Below are positions 17,598 to 26,093 of a stretch of 64,000 nt of DNA, piece by piece. The first letter of the stretch is position 1, and each line of letters begins with the position of its first letter. The position numbers and the translations under genes were made by a program. Where the stretch lies: assembly GCF_030142075.1 (NCBI RefSeq), contig NZ_CP126241.1:2356001-2420000 (forward strand), given 5' to 3'. Below the pieces are notes generated by a model. It was not told the DNA's origin and did not search any database. It saw nothing but the letters and a program-made list of their open reading frames with translations. Source of the stretch: Arthrobacter sp. zg-Y20 (lineage in GTDB: Bacteria; Actinomycetota; Actinomycetes; Actinomycetales; Micrococcaceae).

Positions 17598-20500
17598 ATG
17601 GACCGTTTGGCCAAGCTGTCCCTCTCCAACCGGGCGCTCATTGCCCTGATCACGGTGTTCGTGGCGGTTTTCGGCGTCATTTCCATGAGCTCCCTGAAGC
17701 AGGAGCTGATCCCGTCGCTGGAGTTCCCGCAGATCAGCGTCATAACTGCCCTGCCCGGCGCCTCCCCCGAGGTGGTGGATGCCCAGGTCAGCGAACCGCT
17801 GGAAGGGGCGCTGACCGCCGTCGAAGGCCTGGAAGATTCCTCGGCCACGTCCCGTTCCGGGATCTCCACCATCAGCCTCACCTTTGCCTACGGCACGGAC
17901 CTGGACCGGGCCCGCGGGCAGGTGGACCGTGCAATCTCCAATTCCCGGCAGCTGCTGCCCGAGGATGCCAATCCGCAGTCGCTGGCCGGCAGCATCAGTG
18001 ATTTCCCCATCGTCTATCTGGCGGTGTCCTCCGATGAACCGTTGGCCGAGCTCAATGCGGACCTGCAGCGCCTGACCGTTCCCCGCCTGCAGAAAATCGA
18101 AGGCGTCCGGACAGCAGAAGTCACCGGCGGATCCACCCGGCACGTCGCCATCCTTCCCGACGACGCCGCCCTCGCCCGGCTGGGCGTCACGCCCGCCGCC
18201 ATAGTGGATGCGCTGGAAAACAGCGGCGCACTGCTGCCCGCCGGAACCGTTAATGAGGACGGCCGGACCCTCTCCATCCAGGTGGGCGCACCGCTGGACA
18301 GCCTGGAGAAGATTTCCGCCCTCCCGGTCGAGTCCGCCGGCGGCAACGGCGACGGCGCACCGGTCACCATCGGCGACGTGGCAACCGTAAACATCACCGA
18401 AGATGAAGCCACCTCCATCACCCGGACCAACGGCGAAGCGACGCTGGCCGTGTCCGTCACCAAGACCCCGGCCGGAGACACGGTCGGCATCTCGCACGAG
18501 GTCATGGACCTGCTGCCGTCGCTGCAGGAGGAACTGGGCAACGGCGCGGAATTCACCGTGGTCTTTGACCAGGCGCCCTTCATTGAGCAGTCCATTTCCG
18601 ACCTCACCACCGAAGGCCTGCTCGGGCTGGGCTTCGCTGTGCTGGTCATCCTGGTTTTCCTTCTCTCCATCCGCTCCACGCTGGTCACCGCGGTCTCCAT
18701 TCCGCTGTCCCTGCTGGTAACCTTCATCGGCCTGCTGGCCTTCGGCTACTCCCTGAACATCCTCACCCTCGGCGCCCTGACCATCGCGATTGGCCGGGTG
18801 GTGGACGACTCGATCGTCGTCATCGAAAACATCAAGCGGCACCTGGGCTACGGCGAGGACAAACGCACGGCCATCCTCACCGCCGTGCGGGAAGTGGCCG
18901 GCGCCGTGACGGCGTCCACGCTCACCACCGTGGCGGTGTTCGCTCCCATTGCGTTTGTGGGCGGCCTCGCCGGCGAGCTGTTCCGGCCCTTCGCTGTCAC
19001 CACCACGCTGGCCCTCCTGGCCTCGCTGCTGGTCTCCCTGACCATTGTGCCGGTGCTGGCCTACTGGTTCCTGAAGTCCTCCCCGCCGGTGGCCGACCCC
19101 GAGGCGTACCGTGCCGAAGCCGAGGAACGCGAATCCCGGACCATGCTGCAGCGCGGTTACCTGCCGGTCCTGCGCACCACCCAGCGCCACCCGGTGTACA
19201 CCGTGGTTGCCGGGCTGATCATCCTCCTGGCCACGGCGGCAATGACGCCGCTGCTTCCGACCAACCTGTTGGGCGACACCGGCCAGAACAACTTCAGCGT
19301 GCGGCAGGAACTGCCCGCCGGCACATCGCTGGAGCGCACATCCGAGGCCGCCGGCAAGGTGGAGGACATCCTCTCCGGCATCGACGGTGTCAAGGACGTG
19401 CAGGTCACCATGGGCACCTCAACCTCCGGGCTGGCCGCGTTCACGGCGGGCGGCTCGTCGGTAGCGAACTTCACGGTCATCACCGAGGAGGGCGTGGACC
19501 AGGTGGCACTGCGCGACACCGTCCGGAAGGCCATCGAGGACGCGGACGACGCCGGCAACGTCACCTTGGGCAGCACGGGCGGCGGTTTCGGCACGTCGAA
19601 CACTGTGGACATTGAGCTCTCCGCCGGCGACCCGGCTGATCTGCAGCCGGCCAGCGACGCGCTTGTGGCGGCCATGTCCGACCTGCCCGGCGTCGCCGAG
19701 GCCAGCAGCAACCTTTCCTCCTCCCAGCCGGTGGTCCAGGTGACCATCGACCGGGCGAAGGCAGTGGCCGCCGGCCTCAATGAGCAGCAAATCGCCGGGC
19801 TGGTGGCATCGACCGTCAGCCCGCTGCCGGCCGGCACGGTCCGGCTGGGCACGGATGACCTGCCGGTGCTCATCGGTGAGGGCACGCCCATCACTTCCCT
19901 GGAACAGCTCAACAGTGTCGCGGTGCCGACCGGTTCCGGTCCGGTGCCGCTGCGCGACCTGGCCACCGTCCAGGAGGTCTCCGTGCCGACGTCGGTCTCC
20001 TCTTCCGGCGGCGAACGCACCGCCGTCGTCTCCGTCTCCCCCGAGGGCGACAACCTGGGTGCGGCCATCACCGAAGTCCAGGCCCGGCTGGCGGAGGTGG
20101 ACCTGCCGGCCAGCGTGACCGCCGAACTCAGCGGCGCCGCCACCCAGCAGAACGAGTCCTTCACCCAGCTCGGCCTGGCGCTGCTGGCTGCCATCGCCAT
20201 TGTGTACGTGATCATGGTGGCCACCTTCAAGTCCCTGCTGCAGCCGCTGATCCTGCTGGTCTCCATTCCCTTCGCGGCCACCGGCGCCATCCTGCTGCTG
20301 CTGGTCAGCGGCGTCCCGCTGGGCCTGCCTTCCCTGGTAGGCATGCTGATGCTGGTGGGCATTGTGGTGACCAACGCCATTGTGCTGATGGACCTGATCA
20401 ACCAGTACCGGCAGCCGCGGGACGGCAGGCCGGGCATGAACGTGGAGGACGCTGTTTTCCGCGGTGCCCGGCAGCGCCTGCGGCCGATCCTGATGACCGC

Positions 20501-20714
20501 GCTGGCCACGGTGTTCGCCCTGACCCCGATGGCACTGGGCGTCACCGGCGAGGGCGGGTTCATTTCCCGCCCGCTCGCCATTGTGGTGATTGGCGGCCTG
20601 ATCTCCTCCACCGCCCTGACGCTGATCCTGGTGCCGGTGCTCTACCGGCTGGTTGAGGGTTCCCGCGAGAAGCGCCAACTGCGCAGGGAGCGCACGGCAG
20701 AGATGCATGCCTAG
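17598..20714 (+). CDS. RND family efflux permease (AcrB/HAE1-like)
   Basis: A 1038-residue proton-driven exporter of the resistance-nodulation-division superfamily. The N-terminal helix (NRALIALITVFVAVFGV) is followed by a large extracytoplasmic loop, the helix-4 motif GRVVDDSIVVIENI, a second large loop from about residue 545, and the second-half motif GIVVTNAIVLMDLINQYR. This is the full two-times-six-helix layout. No membrane-fusion adaptor or outer channel gene is adjacent, as expected for a Gram-positive cell. AGGCAGGA precedes the ATG. Substrates cannot be inferred; drugs, lipids or envelope precursors are possible. Confidence 0.92.
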   Translation: MDRLAKLSLSNRALIALITVFVAVFGVISMSSLKQELIPSLEFPQISVITALPGASPEVVDAQVSEPLEGALTAVEGLEDSSATSRSGISTISLTFAYGTDLDRARGQVDRAISNSRQLLPEDANPQSLAGSISDFPIVYLAVSSDEPLAELNADLQRLTVPRLQKIEGVRTAEVTGGSTRHVAILPDDAALARLGVTPAAIVDALENSGALLPAGTVNEDGRTLSIQVGAPLDSLEKISALPVESAGGNGDGAPVTIGDVATVNITEDEATSITRTNGEATLAVSVTKTPAGDTVGISHEVMDLLPSLQEELGNGAEFTVVFDQAPFIEQSISDLTTEGLLGLGFAVLVILVFLLSIRSTLVTAVSIPLSLLVTFIGLLAFGYSLNILTLGALTIAIGRVVDDSIVVIENIKRHLGYGEDKRTAILTAVREVAGAVTASTLTTVAVFAPIAFVGGLAGELFRPFAVTTTLALLASLLVSLTIVPVLAYWFLKSSPPVADPEAYRAEAEERESRTMLQRGYLPVLRTTQRHPVYTVVAGLIILLATAAMTPLLPTNLLGDTGQNNFSVRQELPAGTSLERTSEAAGKVEDILSGIDGVKDVQVTMGTSTSGLAAFTAGGSSVANFTVITEEGVDQVALRDTVRKAIEDADDAGNVTLGSTGGGFGTSNTVDIELSAGDPADLQPASDALVAAMSDLPGVAEASSNLSSSQPVVQVTIDRAKAVAAGLNEQQIAGLVASTVSPLPAGTVRLGTDDLPVLIGEGTPITSLEQLNSVAVPTGSGPVPLRDLATVQEVSVPTSVSSSGGERTAVVSVSPEGDNLGAAITEVQARLAEVDLPASVTAELSGAATQQNESFTQLGLALLAAIAIVYVIMVATFKSLLQPLILLVSIPFAATGAILLLLVSGVPLGLPSLVGMLMLVGIVVTNAIVLMDLINQYRQPRDGRPGMNVEDAVFRGARQRLRPILMTALATVFALTPMALGVTGEGGFISRPLAIVVIGGLISSTALTLILVPVLYRLVEGSREKRQLRRERTAEMHA

Positions 20715-20767
20715 CCGCAGCCCGGAGCCGGGAATGAACCGGGGCAGGTAACCGTTGGAAGGAAAAT

Positions 20768-20786
20768 GTATGCGTATGCATATACT
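20768..20786 (+). promoter_or_regulatory. Promoter and dyad before the flavin oxidoreductase
   Basis: TATACT (20781-20786) is a near-consensus -10. It overlaps the perfect palindrome TATGCATA (20775-20782) inside a larger imperfect dyad with GTAT/ATAC ends. The best -35, TTGGAA at 20755-20760, is 20 bases away. A repressor bound here would block the promoter; the MarR protein encoded downstream is the natural candidate. Confidence 0.45.
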
Positions 20787-20817
20787 TTGAGGACCATTCC
20801 AACTTCCGGAGGCCAAC

Positions 20818-21954
20818 ATGCAGATCGGCGTCTTTAGCGTCAGCGACATTACCCGCGACCCCGTCACCGGCCGCATCCCCACCGAGGGTGAGCGGATCAA
20901 GGCAGCCGTGGCCATCGCCCGCAAGGTCGAAGAGATCGGCATGGACGTGTACGCCACCGGCGAGCACCACAACCCGCCCTTCTATGCCAGCTCCCCCACC
21001 ACCCTCCTGGGCTACATTGCCGCCCAGACCGAGCGGATCATCCTCTCCACCACCACCACGCTGATCACCACCAACGATCCGGTGAAGATCGCCGAGGATT
21101 TTGCCATGCTCCAGCACGTGGCCGACGGCCGCGTGGACCTGGTCCTGGGCCGGGGCAACACTGCCCCGGTGTACCCGTGGTTCGGCAAGGATCCGCAGGA
21201 TTCAGTGGAACTGACCGTGGAGAACTACAACCTGCTGCGCCAGCTCTGGGACAAGGACACCGTGAACTGGGAAGGCAAGTTCCGCACCCCGCTGCGCAAC
21301 TTCACCGCCACGCCGCGTCCGCTCGACGGCGTCGCGCCCTTTGTGTGGCACGGCTCCATCCGCACGCCGCAGATAGCCGAAATTGCCGCCTACTTCGGTG
21401 ACGGCTTCTTCGCCAACAACATTTTCTGGCCGAAGGAGCACTACATGCAGCTCATCGGACTGTACCGCGAACGGTACGAGCACTACGGCCACGGCCGCGC
21501 AGACCAGGCCATTGTGGGACTGGGCGGGCAGTTCTTCATGCGGAAGAACTCCCAGGACGCAATCAACGAGTTCCGGCCCTACTTCGACAACGCCCCGGTG
21601 TACGGGCACGGCCCGACCATGGAGGATTTCACCGCCCAAACCCCGCTGACCGTCGGCAGCCCGCAGGAGGTGCTGGAGAAGACGCTGACGTTCCAGGAGT
21701 ACTTCGGCGACTACCAGCGCCAGCTTTTCCTGATTGACCACGCCGGACTGCCGCTCAAGACGGTCCTGGAACAGCTGGACCTCTTCGGCGAATACGTCCT
21801 GCCGGAGCTGCGGAAGGAACTCGACAGCCGACGCCCCGCGGGCGTTCCGGACGGCCCCACGCACGCCGCACGCGCGGCCGCCCGCAACGATGCAGCCGGT
21901 GCAGTCCCGGCATCCGCACCGTCACCGTCGGCGGCCGCTGCCGGCGTTCAGTAG
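20818..21954 (+). CDS. Luciferase-like (LLM class) flavin-dependent oxidoreductase
   Basis: A 378-residue TIM-barrel FMN-dependent monooxygenase-type protein of the bacterial luciferase superfamily. It resembles the actinobacterial group typified by Corynebacterium CE1758. Landmarks are GEHHNPPFYASSPTTLLG near residue 41, the VDLVLGRGN stretch near residue 104, and FVWHGSIRTPQIAEIAAYFGDG. The last 35 residues are Ala/Pro-rich low complexity. CGGAGG lies five bases before the ATG. It is followed nine bases later by a MarR regulator. The substrate is unknown, and a partner flavin reductase is not encoded nearby. Confidence 0.88.
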   Translation: MQIGVFSVSDITRDPVTGRIPTEGERIKAAVAIARKVEEIGMDVYATGEHHNPPFYASSPTTLLGYIAAQTERIILSTTTTLITTNDPVKIAEDFAMLQHVADGRVDLVLGRGNTAPVYPWFGKDPQDSVELTVENYNLLRQLWDKDTVNWEGKFRTPLRNFTATPRPLDGVAPFVWHGSIRTPQIAEIAAYFGDGFFANNIFWPKEHYMQLIGLYRERYEHYGHGRADQAIVGLGGQFFMRKNSQDAINEFRPYFDNAPVYGHGPTMEDFTAQTPLTVGSPQEVLEKTLTFQEYFGDYQRQLFLIDHAGLPLKTVLEQLDLFGEYVLPELRKELDSRRPAGVPDGPTHAARAAARNDAAGAVPASAPSPSAAAAGVQ

Positions 21955-21963
21955 GCTGGGAGC

Positions 21964-22419
21964 ATGCACTCCTCCAACGACGCCAGCGTGAAGCAGGCAG
22001 CCGAAACCTGGGAATCCCTCTTCCGCGTCCAGGTGGGGGTGATGCGTCGCCTCCAGCGCGATCCTGAGTTTCGGGACCTCACCATGCGCGAGTACGACGT
22101 CCTGTTCAACCTCACCCGGTGCCCCGGAGGCTGGAGCCGGCTAAATGAGCTCAACGAGCACCTGCTGATCAGCCAGCCCAGCCTCAGCCGGATGGTGGAC
22201 CGGCTCGAGGCCCGGGGCCTGGTGCAGCGACGGCCGGCGGAACAGGACCAGCGCGGCGTCGAACTGTCGCTAACGGATGAAGGCCGGGCGGTGCAGCGCC
22301 GCCTGGGACGGATCCATGTGCGCGGCATCCACGAGCTCCTCACCCCCGCATTGGACGGTGAGGAGCTGGTCCGGCTCAAGGAACTCACGGATAAGGTGCT
22401 GGCGAGCCTGGAGGACTAG
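21964..22419 (+). CDS. MarR family transcriptional regulator
   Basis: A 151-residue winged-helix regulator. The recognition region (LNELNEHLLISQPSLSRMVDRLEARGLVQRR, about residues 60-90) and wing (AEQDQRGVELSLTDEG) are canonical MarR. It lies nine bases after the flavin oxidoreductase stop. TAGGCT at 21952-21957 overlaps that stop and ends six bases before the ATG, so it may also be expressed from its own leaderless promoter. It is a candidate repressor of the promoter dyad at 20768-20786. The ligand is unknown. Confidence 0.88.
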   Translation: MHSSNDASVKQAAETWESLFRVQVGVMRRLQRDPEFRDLTMREYDVLFNLTRCPGGWSRLNELNEHLLISQPSLSRMVDRLEARGLVQRRPAEQDQRGVELSLTDEGRAVQRRLGRIHVRGIHELLTPALDGEELVRLKELTDKVLASLED

Positions 22420-22424
22420 CGGGA

Positions 22425-23906
22425 TCAGGCGGCCGCTTCCTCCGCCGTCAACGGCGGGTCGGCAAATGCGAGCCGCGGCACCATCAGCAGGACCGCGGCC
22501 GCCACGAACGCCGTCACGGAGCACACCGTCCAGACCGTCAGGTACCCCTCCAGCGGTGCCGCAGTGGCGGTTGCACCGGCCGGAGACAGAGCATCCACGG
22601 CCGCGCTGGCCAGGGCAATGCCGAACACTGCTGAGGCGAAGGACCCGCCGATGGTCTTGGTGGTGTTGGTCAGGCCGGTGGCCATGCCGGTCCGGTTCAG
22701 CGGAGCTGCCGCCGCGGCAGCTGACGGAAGCGCCGCCACCAGGGCACCGGATCCCAGCCCGGCCACCACCATGTTCGCCAGCGTCTGCGGCAGGGTGTCG
22801 TGGAAGGGCAGGAACAGGGCGTAGCCGACGCCGACCAGCACAGCCGCGCCCACCAGGGTATTGCGCGGGGTGGTCCGCCGTGCCGCCGCCGGGAAGAGCA
22901 GCGCCCCGGCCAGCAGGGCCAGAACATAGCTTCCGATAATGATGGACACCTGGGAGGCCTCCAGGCCTAGCCCGTAGCCGTACTGGCCGGGGTCGGTGCG
23001 GGCGAAGGTGGACATGGGCGCCTGCGCTCCCAGCACCGAGATGCCGAACAGACCGGCGGTCAGCTGCACCGGCCACATGGCAGGACTGCGCAGCATCGCG
23101 AAGTCCACCAGCGGATCCTTCCGCCCCGACTCGTAGCGGACGAACGGGATGAAAACCGCCGCGCCGGCTGCCAGCACAGCCCAGGCCCACCAGGTTTCCG
23201 GACCGTTGATCCGCAGGAAGGTCAGTCCCGAGGTCAGCGTCAGCAGTCCGAAGGCGAGCAGTGCAAAACCCGTCCGGTCCACGGTGCCGCCGTCCAGGGC
23301 GGTGGACTCAGGGACCCCGAACTGCACGGCGAAAATGCACAGTGTGACAGCGAGTGCCGGGATGGAAAGCGTCAGCCAGAGCATGCCAGCGAACTGTTCC
23401 ACCAGCATCCCGCCCACGAGTGCGCCGCCGATGACCCCCAGTTCCAGCGCGCCCACCAGGATCCCCGCCGCCTTGCGGGTCAGCACGGCGCGGTTGGGTT
23501 GCTGCCGCAGCCGGCTGAAGATCAGGGCGATTTCCATCGGCAGCCAGACCACGTAGAAACCCTGCAGCGACCAGGCAGCCAGGAAGGTCCAGAAATCCGG
23601 GGCAAATGCGACGCCCCAGGAAGCGATGGCCGTCAGCACCGTGGAGGCCAGCAGGATGCGTTTGTGGCCGTAGATGTCCCCCAGCTTCGCAAGGATGGGA
23701 ACAGCCAGGGCACTGAGCATCAACTGGGCGGATTCAAACCAGTTGACATCGCCGTCGTCGATCCCCAGGTGCCGGGCAATGTCGGTGAGCATGGGGGTGT
23801 AATAGCCCTGCAGGATGCCGCTGGTCAGTTCCACCAGCACCAGGAAGCCGACGACGCTGCCGATCATCCGCAGCCCGGCGGGCGGCGCGGCTGGCACCGC
23901 CGGCAT
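22425..23906 (-). CDS. MFS transporter, 14-helix DHA2 type
   Basis: A 493-residue drug:H+ antiporter-like protein. The segment after helix 2 has the family motif A form LGDIYGHKRILLAS, and the length and hydrophobic pattern suggest 14 helices as in EmrB/QacA. The substrate is unknown. Its ATG overlaps the stop of the upstream M20 peptidase gene by one base (TGATG), so it is translationally coupled to it. It is convergent with the MarR gene, whose stop is only five bases away. It could export a product or inhibitor related to the peptidase, but that is conjecture. Confidence 0.88.
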   Translation of the reverse strand: MPAVPAAPPAGLRMIGSVVGFLVLVELTSGILQGYYTPMLTDIARHLGIDDGDVNWFESAQLMLSALAVPILAKLGDIYGHKRILLASTVLTAIASWGVAFAPDFWTFLAAWSLQGFYVVWLPMEIALIFSRLRQQPNRAVLTRKAAGILVGALELGVIGGALVGGMLVEQFAGMLWLTLSIPALAVTLCIFAVQFGVPESTALDGGTVDRTGFALLAFGLLTLTSGLTFLRINGPETWWAWAVLAAGAAVFIPFVRYESGRKDPLVDFAMLRSPAMWPVQLTAGLFGISVLGAQAPMSTFARTDPGQYGYGLGLEASQVSIIIGSYVLALLAGALLFPAAARRTTPRNTLVGAAVLVGVGYALFLPFHDTLPQTLANMVVAGLGSGALVAALPSAAAAAAPLNRTGMATGLTNTTKTIGGSFASAVFGIALASAAVDALSPAGATATAAPLEGYLTVWTVCSVTAFVAAAVLLMVPRLAFADPPLTAEEAAA

Positions 23907-25327
23907 CAGAGCGCGCCCATCAGGGTGCGGTAGAACAAGATGCCCTCACCGAAGGTTTCGATGCCTATTTTTTCGTTGTCGGCGTGGATGCTTGCCCGGT
24001 CCGCGGCGCTCATCCGGAACGGCGCGAACCGGTACACCGCGTCGCAGATGTTCGTGAACCGGCGGGCATCGGTGCCGCCGAGCATGATGTAGGGCACCGG
24101 AACGGCGTCGGGAAAGCTGCTGCGGATGCTGGCCTCCAGCAGCGCGAACTGGGCATTGTCCGTAGCGGATACCGGGGAGGGCTCATTGCCTTCCACCACC
24201 CGCAGGGACACCTTCGGGTCGCTGATGATTTTGCGCAGGTGTGCCAGTGTGGACTCCACGCTGGAGCCCACGGCTACCCGGATGTTCGCGTTGGCCGTGG
24301 CCCGGGTGGCCAGGACGTTGGAGCCCTTGCTGCCGCGCAGCTGGGTGACGGCCACGGTGGTGCGGGTCATGGCATTGGGTTCGCCGCCGAGCAGCCCGAA
24401 CACCCGGGTCAGCACCGGTCGCAGGCGCCGCACCTTGCCCAGCACCAGCCGGGGAAGCAACGGGGCGGACCCGGAGAGCCGCTCGATCATTTCCACGGTG
24501 ACGTCCGGCAGGGCCGCCGGGAACGGACGGCGGTCCAGCCGGACAACCGCCCGGGCCAGCCTCGCCGTCGCGCCCATCCGGTTGGGTGTGGAGGCGTGCC
24601 CGCCCTGGTCCTCGGTGGCCAGTTCGACGTCGAGGATCCCCTTTTCGGCCACGCCCACCACGGCCAGGGGTGCGGACACGAACGGAAACGCTCCGGATGC
24701 CACTGCGCCGCCCTCATCCAGCACCAACCAGGGACGGATGCCGCGCCGGGCCAGCAGATCCGCGGCGGCGGCAGCGGTGTCGCCTGCAGTTTCCTCGTTG
24801 TTGCCGAATGAGAAGTAGAGGTCCTGCTGCGGGGCAAAGCCCTCGGCGAGAAGCTGTTCGGTCGCTTCCAGGACGGCGGCAAGGGCGCCCTTGTCGTCCA
24901 GGGCGCCGCGGCCGCAGATGGACGTCTCCGTGACGGTGCCCGCGAACGGCGGATGGTCCCACTGCTGCGGATCTTCAACCGGGACGACGTCGTAGTGCGC
25001 CATCAGGACCACCGGGCCCCGGGAGCCGCCGGTTGCCGGGTCTGCAGTTGCGGGGCCTGCCGTGTCGTTCCCCGACGTGTCGCTGCCCGGCCAGCGGTAC
25101 AGCAGGCCCAGGCCGTTGATCCGCTCCACTTCCAGCTCCTTGTGGACGCGGGGAAACAGCTCGGGCAGGGCGGCGATGAAACCAACAAACTGGTCCGGTT
25201 CCATCTCTTCGGGAACGCGCGAAGAGACCGTTCGGAAGGTCAGGAGACGGGCCAGTTTGGGAGCAGCCTCGAGGCCGGTGCGCAGTGCTGTGGCAGGGGC
25301 TGTGCGTGGGGTGGTGTCGCTAAGCAT
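23906..25327 (-). CDS. M20 family metallopeptidase/amidohydrolase
   Basis: A 473-residue dinuclear-zinc hydrolase. Metal motifs are visible: VVLMAHYDVVP (His and the following Asp), GRGALDDKG (bridging Asp), the catalytic Glu-Glu in FGNNEETAGD, and His near the C-terminus. GRGALDDKG and the overall length place it near the carboxypeptidase S/PM20D1 group, which acts on N-acylated amino acids or dipeptides. There is no signal peptide, so it is cytoplasmic. TACACT lies six bases before the ATG, giving a leaderless start. It is co-transcribed with the downstream MFS gene. The exact substrate is unknown. Confidence 0.88.
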   Translation of the reverse strand: MLSDTTPRTAPATALRTGLEAAPKLARLLTFRTVSSRVPEEMEPDQFVGFIAALPELFPRVHKELEVERINGLGLLYRWPGSDTSGNDTAGPATADPATGGSRGPVVLMAHYDVVPVEDPQQWDHPPFAGTVTETSICGRGALDDKGALAAVLEATEQLLAEGFAPQQDLYFSFGNNEETAGDTAAAAADLLARRGIRPWLVLDEGGAVASGAFPFVSAPLAVVGVAEKGILDVELATEDQGGHASTPNRMGATARLARAVVRLDRRPFPAALPDVTVEMIERLSGSAPLLPRLVLGKVRRLRPVLTRVFGLLGGEPNAMTRTTVAVTQLRGSKGSNVLATRATANANIRVAVGSSVESTLAHLRKIISDPKVSLRVVEGNEPSPVSATDNAQFALLEASIRSSFPDAVPVPYIMLGGTDARRFTNICDAVYRFAPFRMSAADRASIHADNEKIGIETFGEGILFYRTLMGAL

Positions 25328-25404
25328 GGGCCGAGTGTAACCGCACTGTGGCGCAGGCCACTTCAGCAGGCGGACCCGGTCCCCTACAGTTGCGGCACGG
25401 CGGA

Positions 25405-25881
25405 TCAGCTCTCGGGAACGGCGGCCGCATTCAGCAGCGGCAGCATCCGGCCCTCAAAGTGCGTGTTGAGCACAATCACCGAAGAGGTCCGCAGCACGGT
25501 ATTGGTAGCCACAATGGCATCGATCACCCGCTGCAGGTCCGAGTTGGAGCGTGCTGCCACCCGCGCCAGCAGGTCGCTCTCCCCCGATACGGTGTGCACT
25601 TCCTGGATCTCGGGGATGCGGGACAGGGCGGCTACCACCGCATCATGGCCGGTGTCCTGGCGGATGGTCAGCGAACAGTACGCCACCACGTCATAGCCCA
25701 GGGCCTCGGCGTCGATCCGCGGACCCCAGCCGGCGATCACCCCGGTCTGCTGCATCCGGTCCAAGCGGGCCTGCACAGTGGCACGGGCAACGGACAACCG
25801 GCGGGAGGCCTCCAGCACCGACATCCGGGGGTTGTCGGTGAAAAGGGTCACGATGCGGGCGTCCAGCGCGTCGGTTGGCAT
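25405..25881 (-). CDS. Lrp/AsnC family transcriptional regulator
   Basis: A 158-residue regulator with an N-terminal helix-turn-helix (about 5-50, MSVLEASRRLSVARATVQARLDR) and a C-terminal RAM ligand-binding domain (about 65-145, SGESDLLARVAARSNSDLQRVID). Such proteins sense amino acids and bind DNA as octamers. GAAAGGA precedes the ATG. It is divergent from an amino acid permease, and the spacer contains a TACAA-A-TTGTA palindrome; part of this motif recurs upstream of the 2-oxo acid dehydrogenase genes at 27.9 kb. It could therefore act like BkdR, the Lrp-type regulator of branched-chain keto acid dehydrogenase. That role is inferred. Confidence 0.92.
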   Translation of the reverse strand: MPTDALDARIVTLFTDNPRMSVLEASRRLSVARATVQARLDRMQQTGVIAGWGPRIDAEALGYDVVAYCSLTIRQDTGHDAVVAALSRIPEIQEVHTVSGESDLLARVAARSNSDLQRVIDAIVATNTVLRTSSVIVLNTHFEGRMLPLLNAAAVPES

Positions 25882-25936
25882 GGGGTCCTTTCGGGGCAGT
25901 TACGAGGCAGTTAGAGGGCTAACAGAAAGGCGGCAG

Positions 25937-25949
25937 TGTACAAATTGTA
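25937..25949. promoter_or_regulatory. Putative Lrp operator between regulator and permease
   Basis: TACAAATTGTA (25939-25949) is a perfect 5-base inverted repeat around a central A, preceded by TG so that the block reads TGTACAAATTGTA. Further TGTACA/GTACAC elements occur at 25981 and 26012-26017. TGTACAAAT recurs in reverse orientation at 27855-27863. Lrp-type proteins bind arrays of such sites. Confidence 0.45.
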
Positions 25950-26093
25950 GAACCACTCGGGCAGGGGCCCGGACCAGCTGGTACACAGACCGGCTCTAAG
26001 ATGGAATGCGGTGTACAGACCTGCCACGTCCGCCTGAACGGGGCCGGCGGGCGGCACCGGCAGCCAGTCCAACGTTCTAAGGCCCTGTTTTCC

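Noticed and set aside
26001-26093. N-terminal extension of the amino acid permease
   Set aside because: The added 31 residues are Cys/Arg-rich, cross the operator region and are not membrane-like; ATG 26094 is preferred.
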